9,391 nucleotides of DNA from JABCPE02 sp963521545 (GTDB lineage: Bacteria > Bacteroidota > Bacteroidia > Flavobacteriales > Weeksellaceae): the NCBI GenBank assembly GCA_963521545.1, contig CAUQVP010000073.1, positions 1-9,391 on the forward strand. Reading direction: 5' to 3'. Shown here piece by piece: positions 1-5,680 of this stretch (position 1 is its first letter; each line of letters starts with the position of its first letter). A program made the translations under genes and the position numbers. The notes under the pieces are model-generated. The model saw nothing but the letters and a program-made list of their open reading frames with translations, ran no database searches and was not told the DNA's origin.

Positions 1-356
1 TTTCTATAAGTCTTCTTATCAGTTTTGATGATAATGACCTCGTCCTGCCCATCAACAGCCTGTTCGCTGGGACCATCTCTCAGTTTTTTGAATTTATCCA
101 GATTTATTTTCTTTGTGAAAACCCTCCATTTATCAGGTGGATTTAGCAGTAAAATTTTCTTTGGGAGCTCTGCTGGTTCTCCCATAACTTGTTTTGCTTC
201 AAATTCTTTGTATAGAAAATTGATGGTGTAATGGCTTGAATAAAGAGCCATTCCCCCAAATATATGGACTTCTACCTGCTGTATTTTCTCCTGCCCATGC
301 AGGGAAATAGAAGTGAAAGCCAATGCAAAAAATAGTTTAAACAATAATTTTTTCAT
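1..356 (-). CDS. Small secreted protein of the tandem paralog family, copy 1 (partial, 3' end outside window)
   Basis: Reading from ATG at 356-354 the frame is open to the window edge, giving 118 complete residues and no stop, so the C-terminus (about 30 residues by comparison with the sister copies) is missing. It starts with the family signal peptide (MKKLLFKLFFALAF, then TSISLHG) with likely cleavage before Gln22. Residues 81-118 match the other copies closely (FTKKINLDKFKKL, DGPSEQAVDGQD, VIIIKTDKKTYR). Residues 42-79 are the most divergent of the array, with a run of leucines and prolines (ILLLNPPDKW) where the others have SLPNTPKNW. Residues 30-35 (VHIFGG) match copy 3, whereas Thr15 and Asp87 match copy 2. 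It starts 9 bp after the stop of copy 2 and is probably on the same transcript. The function is unknown. No cysteine is visible, and it is not a lipoprotein. Confidence 0.85.
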   Translation of the reverse strand, partial: MKKLLFKLFFALAFTSISLHGQEKIQQVEVHIFGGMALYSSHYTINFLYKEFEAKQVMGEPAELPKKILLLNPPDKWRVFTKKINLDKFKKLRDGPSEQAVDGQDEVIIIKTDKKTYR

Positions 357-365
357 AAAATTTAT

Positions 366-818
366 TTATTCATAAATGCCTTTTTTTCCAAATTCTTTTG
401 CGATGATTTGTAGTAAATCGTACCAAGTTTCCCTGTCATGGTCGTTGCCGTAAGCATTCATTTTTCTATAAGTCTTTTTATCAGTTTTGATGATAATGAC
501 CTTGTCCTGCCCATCAACAGCCTGTTCGCTGGGACCATCTTTCAGTTTTTTGAATTTATCTAGATTTATTTTTTTAGTGAAAGCTTCCCAGTTTTCAGGT
601 GTGTTTGGTAGTGAAATTTCCTCTGGAAGATCTTTGTTTTGTCTCATTAGAAGTTTTTTGCTAAATTCTTTTTTTAAAGAATTGAGGGTGTATTGTCTTG
701 AATAAAGAGCCATTCCTCCAAAACTGCTAAATTCCACTTGCTGTATTCTCTCCTGTCCGTGCAGGGAAATAGAAGTGAAAGCCAATGCAAAAAATAGTTT
801 AAACAATAATTTTTTCAT
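366..818 (-). CDS. Small secreted protein of the tandem paralog family, copy 2
   Basis: This is a 150-residue protein with a cleavable signal peptide (Lys2-Lys3, hydrophobic residues 4-19, likely cut between Gly21 and Gln22), so a mature periplasmic or secreted protein of about 129 residues. It is Lys-rich, lacks Cys, and has no lipobox and no visible type IX C-terminal sorting domain. Manual alignment gives 17 differences from copy 4 over 150 residues (about 89% identity), including the shared FGG at 33-35 and LYSRQYTLN at 38-46. The start is fixed by the conserved MKKLLFK. Its ATG overlaps the TGA stop of copy 3 (ATGA, 815-818), which suggests translational coupling. The end GKKGIYE resembles the copy 4 end GKKSIYE. 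I recognise no named domain. The C-terminal pattern (W77, DGPS, DGQD, VIIIK, Y117, YDLL) recalls small secreted Bacteroidota hypothetical proteins, but that is an impression only. Confidence 0.9.
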   Translation of the reverse strand: MKKLLFKLFFALAFTSISLHGQERIQQVEFSSFGGMALYSRQYTLNSLKKEFSKKLLMRQNKDLPEEISLPNTPENWEAFTKKINLDKFKKLKDGPSEQAVDGQDKVIIIKTDKKTYRKMNAYGNDHDRETWYDLLQIIAKEFGKKGIYE

Positions 819-1255
819 ATTTTTTCAAATTCCTCTGCGATGATTTGTAGTAAATCGTACCAAGTTTCCATGTCATGGTCGTTGCCGTAAGCATTCATTT
901 TTCTATAAGTCTTTTTATTAGTTTTGATGATAATGACCTTGTCCTGCCCACCAAAAGCCTGTTCGCTGGGACCATCTCTCAGTTTTTTGAATTTGTTCAG
1001 ATTTATTTTTTTAGTGAAAGTTTCCCAGTTCTTGGGCGTGTTTGGTAGCGAAACTTCCTTTGAGAGTTCTTCTTTTTGTCCCATTAGAGGTTTTGCGCTA
1101 AATTCTTTTTTTAGAGAATTGAAAGTGTATCGGCTTGAATAAAGAGCCATTCCTCCAAATATATGGACTTCTACCTGCTGTATTTTCTCCTGTCCGTGCA
1201 GGGAAATAGAAGCGAAAGCCAATGCAAAAAATAGTTTAAATAATAATTTTTTCAT
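815..1255 (-). CDS. Small secreted protein of the tandem paralog family, copy 3 (shortened C-terminus)
   Basis: This is a 146-residue sister of the other copies with the same signal peptide (ASISLHG, then Gln22). The frame is open upstream to 1324, but the conserved MKKLLFK start at 1255 is chosen because the upstream codons simply read through the end of copy 4. Residues 30-35 are VHIFGG, as in copy 1, rather than the F-x-SFGG of copies 2 and 4. The C-terminus ends EEFEKI followed by TGA, instead of EFGKK(S/G)IYE and TAA. The interval from the conserved EF codons to the next ATG is 24 nt shorter than at the copy 4/copy 3 junction, so the last residues and the spacer appear to have been lost and the stop now overlaps the ATG of copy 2. 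Identity to copy 4 is about 84% by manual count (23 differences in 146). The function is unknown. Confidence 0.88.
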   Translation of the reverse strand: MKKLLFKLFFALAFASISLHGQEKIQQVEVHIFGGMALYSSRYTFNSLKKEFSAKPLMGQKEELSKEVSLPNTPKNWETFTKKINLNKFKKLRDGPSEQAFGGQDKVIIIKTNKKTYRKMNAYGNDHDMETWYDLLQIIAEEFEKI

Positions 1256-1263
1256 AAAATAGT

Positions 1264-1716
1264 TTATTCGTAAATACTTTTCTTCCCAAATTCTTTTGCG
1301 ATGATTTGTAGTAAATCGTACCAAACTTCCCTGTCATGGTCGTTTCCGCTGGCGTTCATCTTTCGATAAGTCTTTTTATCAGTTTTGATGATAATGACCT
1401 CGTCCTGCCCATCAAAAGCCTGTTGGCTAGGGCCATCTCTCAGTTTTTTGAATTTGTTCAGATTTATTTTTTTGGTGAAAGCTTCCCAGTTCTTGGGCGT
1501 GTTTGGTAGCGAAATTTCCTTTGGGAGATCTTCGTTTTGTCCCATTAGAGGTTTTTTGCTAAATTCTTTTTTTAGAGAATTGAGGGTGTATTGTCTTGAA
1601 TAAAGAGCTCTTCCTCCAAAACTAATAAATTCCACCTGCTGTATTTTCTCCTGTCCGTGCAGGGAAATAGAAGCGAAAGCCAATGCGAAAAATAATTTAA
1701 ATAATAATTTTTTCAT
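1264..1716 (-). CDS. Small secreted protein of the tandem paralog family, copy 4 (first in the transcript)
   Basis: This 150-residue protein is the first member of the array downstream of idi. It has signal peptide residues 1-21 with likely cleavage before Gln22, a variable stretch at about 30-80, and a conserved C-terminal part (W77, INLNKFKKLRDGPS, DGQD at 102-105, VIIIKTDKKTYRKMN, YDLLQII). No Cys is present. Its ATG (1716-1714) overlaps the idi stop TGA (1715-1713) as ATGA, and the idi codons continue straight into it, so it most likely shares the idi transcript and is translationally coupled. Its TAA is 8 bp before the copy 3 ATG. It has two changes at positions otherwise constant among the copies read there: Arg36 where the other three have Met, and Ser123 where copies 2 and 3 have Tyr. 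No function can be assigned. A secreted or periplasmic location is inferred from the signal peptide. Confidence 0.9.
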   Translation of the reverse strand: MKKLLFKLFFALAFASISLHGQEKIQQVEFISFGGRALYSRQYTLNSLKKEFSKKPLMGQNEDLPKEISLPNTPKNWEAFTKKINLNKFKKLRDGPSQQAFDGQDEVIIIKTDKKTYRKMNASGNDHDREVWYDLLQIIAKEFGKKSIYE

Positions 1717-2225
1717 GATAAATGCTGTTTATATTCGTTGAGTATTATTTTAAACCATTCTGTGAAGTTTTCTGGTTTTTCTTTTATTTCTCTGTCCAAA
1801 TTCTCTGTGGAAATATAGCGGACTTCCGAAACTTCCTCCGAATTTAGGTTAAAATCACCTTCAAAAAATCCCGTAAAAACATAGTCCAGCTCATGCTCCC
1901 AAAGTCCCTGTCCTACATCAGCTTTATAGATAAAATGAAATTTTTCTTCTATATCAGCAGAAATCCCAAGTTCTTCCTGCATACGCCTCAGAGCGGCTTC
2001 TTTATAGGATTCTCCCTCTCGTGGGTGGGAGCAGACTGCATTAGTCCATAGATTGGGCGAATGGTATTTAGAACCAGCCCTTCTTTGCAGGAGCATTTCT
2101 CTCTTTGCATTAAACAAAAAAACAGAAAAAGCACGGTGCAGAACTCCTTTTTCATGGGCTTCCTGCTTGTTCATTACGCCTAAAACTTCATCATTTGGAT
2201 TGATTAAAACTACTTTTTCTTCCAT
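1713..2225 (-). CDS. idi: Isopentenyl-diphosphate delta-isomerase, type I (Nudix family)
   Basis: Interconverts isopentenyl diphosphate and dimethylallyl diphosphate in the cytoplasm, supplying both C5 units for quinones, polyprenyl carriers and carotenoids. The 170-residue length fits type I enzymes. Visible motifs are LHRAFSVFLFN at 29-39; TNAVCSHP at 61-68, holding the catalytic Cys65 and metal-ligand type His67; a Nudix-like helix EAALRRMQEELGI at 76-88; and WEHELDYVF at 109-117, with Glu110 and Glu112 matching the Glu114/Glu116 pair of the E. coli enzyme. His24 and His30 fit the other metal ligands. An in-frame ATG lies nine codons upstream (2252), but MEEKVVLINP is the usual family start, so 2225 is preferred. 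The stop overlaps the start of the first secreted-paralog gene (ATGA), which makes idi the head of that transcript. It is divergent from serA. Confidence 0.94.
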   Translation of the reverse strand: MEEKVVLINPNDEVLGVMNKQEAHEKGVLHRAFSVFLFNAKREMLLQRRAGSKYHSPNLWTNAVCSHPREGESYKEAALRRMQEELGISADIEEKFHFIYKADVGQGLWEHELDYVFTGFFEGDFNLNSEEVSEVRYISTENLDREIKEKPENFTEWFKIILNEYKQHLS

Positions 2226-2240
2226 TTGTTCAATAAGGGA

Positions 2241-2248
2241 CAAATTTA
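2241..2248 (-). promoter_or_regulatory. Possible Bacteroidota -7 element for idi and the paralog array
   Basis: On the minus strand these bases read TAAATTTG, an exact TAnnTTTG match, about 16 bp before the preferred idi ATG. A TTTG (complement of 2274-2277) lies 25 bp upstream, slightly far for a -33 element. If used, this promoter would give a very short leader and would exclude the alternative upstream start at 2252. The region is AT-rich, so a chance match is possible. Confidence 0.35.
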
Positions 2249-2295
2249 GCAATTTATTTTAGTCTGGAAATATCAAATATTTAAAATCAAATTTA

Positions 2296-2303
2296 TATCT
2301 TTG
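2296..2303 (+). promoter_or_regulatory. Probable Bacteroidota -7 element for the SerA-type gene
   Basis: TATCTTTG matches TAnnTTTG exactly, 40 bp before the ATG at 2344, leaving a leader of roughly 30 nt. No clear TTG/TTTG -33 element is seen at the usual spacing upstream, so the assignment rests on the -7 box and its position. Confidence 0.5.
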
Positions 2304-2343
2304 TGGGATAACTATTATTAGAAATTTATTTAAAAATATTATT

Positions 2344-3294
2344 ATGAAAGTATTAGCAAATGACGGCTTAGACCAGTCTGGAATTGATGGTTTGCAAAAA
2401 GCAGGTTTTGAGGTAATTACAACCAAAGTTCCACAGGAAGAATTGATAAACTATATCAATGAAAACCAAGTGAGAACGCTTCTAGTGCGTAGTGCAACCA
2501 AAGTAAGAAAGGATATCATAGATGCTTGTCCATCTCTGAAAATCATCGGTAGAGGTGGTGTAGGAATGGATAATATAGATGTAGAATATGCACGAGAAAA
2601 AGGTGTCAATGTAATTAATACACCTGCGGCTTCGTCAGCATCTGTGGCAGAATTGGTTTTTGCTCATTTGTTTTCAGGATGTAGATTTTTAACGGATTCT
2701 AACCGAAAAATGCCAGTAGAAGGTGATTCTAAATTTGCGGAGCTTAAAAAAGCTTATACAAAAGGCGTAGAGCTGAGAGGTAAAACTATCGGTATCATTG
2801 GTTTTGGTAGAATTGGTCAGGAAGTGGCTAAGATGGCTTTAGGTTTGGGAATGAGAGTTTTAGCAGTGGATAATTTTGCTGAAAAAGTAAATTTAAAAGT
2901 AGAGTTTTTCAATGGGCAGTCAGTAGATTTTGAAATCAAAACTCAGTCTAAAGAAGAAGTTCTAAAAGAAGCAGATTTCGTTACGCTTCATGTTCCAGCT
3001 CAAAAAGAATTTGTTATTGGTCAAAAAGAATTTGATTTAATGAAAAATGGAGCGGCGCTTGTGAACTGTGCCAGAGGTGGAGTAGTAGATGAAGAAGCGC
3101 TTCTAAAAGCTTTGGATAGTGGTAAATTGGCTTTTGCAGGGCTGGATGTATTCATTAATGAGCCTACACCTGCTAAGAGTGTTCTGTCTCATCCGAAAAT
3201 TTCATTAACTCCTCATACAGGAGCTTCTACTAATGAAGCGCAGGATAGAATCGGCATTTCACTAGCGGAACAGATTATATCTATTTTAAAATAA
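2344..3294 (+). CDS. serA: D-3-phosphoglycerate dehydrogenase-type D-2-hydroxyacid dehydrogenase (short form)
   Basis: Probably oxidises 3-phosphoglycerate to 3-phosphohydroxypyruvate with NAD, the first step of serine synthesis, in the cytoplasm. The 316-residue protein has the two-part D-2-hydroxyacid dehydrogenase fold. The substrate-domain motif GRGGVGMDNID lies at 69-79 and the Rossmann motif GFGRIG at 153-158, with Asp176 at the end of the second strand indicating NAD preference. The catalytic triad is Arg244 (NCARGGVVDE), Glu273 (NEPTP) and His291 (TPHTGAS). It lacks the C-terminal ACT or intervening domains of longer SerA proteins, so the serine feedback seen in ACT-containing forms is not expected. 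No serC is next to it in this window. It stands alone between a putative promoter and a hairpin terminator. Another D-2-hydroxyacid substrate cannot be excluded, but the RSATKVRKD and VGMDNIDV segments are typical of SerA. Confidence 0.85.
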   Translation: MKVLANDGLDQSGIDGLQKAGFEVITTKVPQEELINYINENQVRTLLVRSATKVRKDIIDACPSLKIIGRGGVGMDNIDVEYAREKGVNVINTPAASSASVAELVFAHLFSGCRFLTDSNRKMPVEGDSKFAELKKAYTKGVELRGKTIGIIGFGRIGQEVAKMALGLGMRVLAVDNFAEKVNLKVEFFNGQSVDFEIKTQSKEEVLKEADFVTLHVPAQKEFVIGQKEFDLMKNGAALVNCARGGVVDEEALLKALDSGKLAFAGLDVFINEPTPAKSVLSHPKISLTPHTGASTNEAQDRIGISLAEQIISILK

Positions 3295-3318
3295 AAATAT
3301 AAGTGCAATACTATCAGG

Positions 3319-3344
3319 GTCTTATCATTTTTGATAAGACTTTT
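3319..3344 (+). terminator. Intrinsic terminator after the SerA-type gene
   Basis: A perfect 9-bp stem (GTCTTATCA at 3319-3327, TGATAAGAC at 3332-3340) with a TTTT loop is followed immediately by TTTT. It lies 25 bp after the stop codon at 3294. The preceding bases (CAGG) do not form a T-tract for the opposite strand, so it acts on plus-strand transcription and isolates serA from the next operon. Confidence 0.82.
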
Positions 3345-3345
3345 G

Positions 3346-3378
3346 TTGTTTATAAATGAATTTAATTTTGTAACTTTG
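3346..3378 (+). promoter_or_regulatory. Promoter of the GT5-like / DUF4270 / glmS operon
   Basis: TTG at 3346-3348, a 22-bp spacer, then TAACTTTG at 3371-3378 fit the Bacteroidota -33/-7 pattern (TTG, 17-23 bp, TAnnTTTG). Transcription would start near 3385. It lies directly behind the serA terminator. Confidence 0.7.
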
Positions 3379-3415
3379 CAGAACGAATTGACTTATGTCA
3401 ATAGAATTAAGCAGT

Positions 3416-4189
3416 ATGTCAAATCAAAAAATTCTATATGTCACTACCGAGATGTTTCCTTATCAGGAGGGAACAAATATGTCTTCGGAGGTGAATAAGA
3501 TGGCTCTGAAAATGCATCAGGAAGGAAATGATGTGAGGGTTTTTATGCCGAGATTTGGGCTGATTAGCGAGAGGAAATATCAGTTGCATGAGGTGATCCG
3601 TCTTTCAGGGATGAATATTATTATAAATGATTTGGATCAGCCTTTGATAGTGAAGGTGGCGTCTTTGCCAGGGGAAAGGTTACAGGTGTATTTTATAGAT
3701 AATGATGAGTATTTCAAGAGAAAGTCTTACTATGTAGATGAAGAAGGAAAACCTTTCGAAGATAATGATGAGAGAGCCATATTCTTTACAAGAGGAGTGA
3801 TAGAAACTATCAAAAAGCTGAATTGGGTGCCAGATGTGATACATCTTAGTGGGTGGATGTCTTCCTTTGTGGCGATATATTTGAAGAATTTCTATAAATC
3901 AGATACATATTTTCAAGATACTAAACTTGTTTTGTCGGTATACAATGAGAAAAATTTTAGTTTAGGAAAGGAAATAGAAGAGAAGCTGAAATTTGATGGA
4001 ATAAACGATCTGAAAGCTATTGAAAATCCTACAATACAAGATTTTCTTGCCGAAGGGATGGATTTAGTAGACTTGGTTGTAAAAGGAGATAAAAAACTAA
4101 ATAAGGTATTAGAAGAAGGCTTTAAAAACACAAAAACGCCTAAAATAGATGGAGTTAATGAAGAGGGAATATTAGAAATTTATAAATAA
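3416..4189 (+). CDS. Glycogen/starch synthase N-domain-like protein (GT5-like, lacks the C-terminal half)
   Basis: A 257-residue protein resembling only the N-terminal Rossmann half of GT5 glycogen synthases: KILYVTTEMFPY at 5-16, a long helix with MALKMHQEGNDVRVFMPRFG at 29-48, YFIDNDEYF at 92-100, and DVIHLSGWMSSF at 140-151. Full GlgA is about 470-490 residues, with a second nucleotide-binding domain that is absent here. The ADP-glucose-binding KxGG motif expected near residue 18 is replaced by EGTNMSSEV, and the HxHDWH signature has become HLSGWM, so glycogen synthase activity is unlikely. From memory, similar proteins are commonly annotated as glycogen synthase in Weeksellaceae, so it is probably a conserved, repurposed protein rather than a recent truncation. 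The start at 3416 (MSNQKILY) fits those relatives; an in-frame ATG at 3395, about 10 bp past the predicted transcription start, is the alternative. The stop is 13 bp before the DUF4270 gene. Confidence 0.78.
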   Translation: MSNQKILYVTTEMFPYQEGTNMSSEVNKMALKMHQEGNDVRVFMPRFGLISERKYQLHEVIRLSGMNIIINDLDQPLIVKVASLPGERLQVYFIDNDEYFKRKSYYVDEEGKPFEDNDERAIFFTRGVIETIKKLNWVPDVIHLSGWMSSFVAIYLKNFYKSDTYFQDTKLVLSVYNEKNFSLGKEIEEKLKFDGINDLKAIENPTIQDFLAEGMDLVDLVVKGDKKLNKVLEEGFKNTKTPKIDGVNEEGILEIYK

Positions 4190-4202
4190 AGCTAAGAAAC
4201 AG

Positions 4203-5666
4203 ATGAATAAAATAAAGTCAATATTATCAGTTTTTCTTTTTGGAGGTTTGATGGTCAGTTGTAATTCTGATGCTGATGACTTAGGGAAAAATCTTTTTGA
4301 TGGTAATTCAGTTACTGGAAATCAGGTTTCTTATGATTTGGTAGCCTACAATATAAATAATGGAAATGCTGTAAGAGCTGATTCTTATGCATTGCAAAGA
4401 GCTACATTAGGTGCTTTCACTGAAGGCCAGTTTGGTACACAGGAGTCAGCATATGTTACTCAAGTAAGATTATCTAAATATGCTCCTGACTTTGGGACTA
4501 ATCCAGTGGTAGATTCTGTGGTTTTAGAAATTAAACCTCAGTATGATGCTACAACCAAAACGGTTACAACAACAAATGTAACCCATGAAGGACAGACTGC
4601 AAAACAGACATTGACAAAATACGAAGCTGTTAAATATGGTAATCCAGCAGCTACAATGAATATTGATGTTCATGAAATTGCTACGGATTTGGGGACTGTT
4701 GGGACGGAAAAATTATCAAATAGCACCGTTGCTACAAGTGGAATTCCATTGGGGACTAAGGCATTTTCAGGGAATGTTTATGCAGTTAGTATAAATAAAA
4801 CTTCTGATAATACAAATCTTTTGACAAGAGAAGCAGGATTAAGAATCCAATTAGATAAAATTTTTTTTCAAACGAAGATAGCTGATAAAAACGGAGCTGT
4901 AGAGTTGAGCAACGAGAGTAATTTTATCAATTATTTTAAAGGGCTTAAAATTTCAGTTCGAGAAAATGATGGTTATTTGATAAACTTTGCTCCTAATGAA
5001 GTGACAATGACCATGTACTATAGATCTGGAGGAAAATCAAACACTTTTAGTTTTGATTTGGGTTCTTCTAATGTTCATTTTAGCAAGATATCATATACTA
5101 GAAGTTCTACATTTAATGCTGTAATGGCTAATATCAATAGTACTAATGGAGACCCTCTGCTATATATGCAAGGGATGGGAGGTCCTGGAGCAGGAATAAA
5201 ACTGAATGGAGCAGGTATTAGCGATTTGAAAAGACTTTACAAAGAGCGTGGAGCAGCGATACTTTCAGCAAAAGTAAGATTGTATACAGATACCAATACA
5301 TGGAATAACTCTTATACTAAACCTGTTGGTTTCTTAGTAAGAAAACAAGGAGAAACTGATTTTATTACAGACCTAAAAACAATGTTGGGTAATAGTAATT
5401 ATAGTTTAGTAAAAGCTTATTCTACTAATAGTAATCCTTCTTACTATGATATTGATATTACAAAAACCATCAAAGATATTGTAGAAAAAGAAGCAGAGGC
5501 TAAAGACTTGATTGTCAATATTGGAGAGTATCTTACTTCAAATGGAAATTTGGTAAGTGAAAATTATAATAATAATGTTAGCTCACCTTACAGAGCTGTG
5601 TTTGTAGGGACAAATGCTGCAAATAATAATAGACCAAAACTAATGGTAACATATGTTACTAAATAA
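4203..5666 (+). CDS. DUF4270 family lipoprotein, probably surface-exposed
   Basis: This 487-residue protein has a lipoprotein signal peptide: basic start (MNKIK), hydrophobic core, lipobox LMVSC with Cys20 as the lipidated residue. The residues after Cys (NSDADD) are acidic and resemble the lipoprotein export signals described in Flavobacterium and Capnocytophaga, suggesting outer-leaflet display (inference). DUF4270-like segments are ATLGAFTEGQFGTQESAY at about 67-84, FGTNPVVDSVVLEI at 97-110, FDLGSSNVHFSKI in the middle, and GMGG at 324-327. The C-terminus is rich in Asn and ends in a beta-like NRPKLMVTYVTK. The biochemical role is not known. It sits between the GT5-like gene (13 bp) and glmS (14 bp), so it is almost certainly cotranscribed with them, pointing to an envelope-related role. 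Confidence 0.85.
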   Translation: MNKIKSILSVFLFGGLMVSCNSDADDLGKNLFDGNSVTGNQVSYDLVAYNINNGNAVRADSYALQRATLGAFTEGQFGTQESAYVTQVRLSKYAPDFGTNPVVDSVVLEIKPQYDATTKTVTTTNVTHEGQTAKQTLTKYEAVKYGNPAATMNIDVHEIATDLGTVGTEKLSNSTVATSGIPLGTKAFSGNVYAVSINKTSDNTNLLTREAGLRIQLDKIFFQTKIADKNGAVELSNESNFINYFKGLKISVRENDGYLINFAPNEVTMTMYYRSGGKSNTFSFDLGSSNVHFSKISYTRSSTFNAVMANINSTNGDPLLYMQGMGGPGAGIKLNGAGISDLKRLYKERGAAILSAKVRLYTDTNTWNNSYTKPVGFLVRKQGETDFITDLKTMLGNSNYSLVKAYSTNSNPSYYDIDITKTIKDIVEKEAEAKDLIVNIGEYLTSNGNLVSENYNNNVSSPYRAVFVGTNAANNNRPKLMVTYVTK

Positions 5667-5680
5667 ATTTAGAACAAATT

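Larger units (their letters stand above)
1..1716 (-). repeat. Tandem array of four paralogous genes (period about 437-462 bp)
   Basis: Four head-to-tail units have start codons at 1716, 1255, 818 and 356, giving periods of 461, 437 and 462 bp. The nucleotide sequence is nearly identical in the signal-peptide segment (for example 301-356 against 1200-1255) and in the segment coding for the DGQD/VIIIK region, and it diverges in between. The 24-bp shorter middle period is explained entirely by the shortened end of copy 3. The array continues past the left edge, so the true copy number is unknown. Confidence 0.9.

Noticed and set aside
1256..1324. Upstream extension of copy 3 (169-residue version starting MVRFTTN)
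   Set aside because: The extra 23 codons overlap the 3' end of copy 4 in another frame and precede the conserved signal peptide, which would be buried. The MKKLLFK start is shared by all copies.
25..1603. Four similar plus-strand ORFs of 68-72 residues (25-231, 487-705, 924-1142, 1385-1603) beginning MMIMT, one opposite each paralog
   Set aside because: They are the antisense shadow of the conserved VIIIK/DGQD segment of the minus-strand genes. Their similarity follows from the repeat, and they have no promoter or signal of their own.
3913..4131. Minus-strand 72-residue ORF inside the GT5-like gene
   Set aside because: Ser/Phe/Lys-rich shadow of an AT-rich coding frame, with no homology or control signals.
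5667..5680. glmS ribozyme or riboswitch in front of glmS
   Set aside because: Only 14 bp separate the DUF4270 stop from the glmS start, and no conserved ribozyme core is present.
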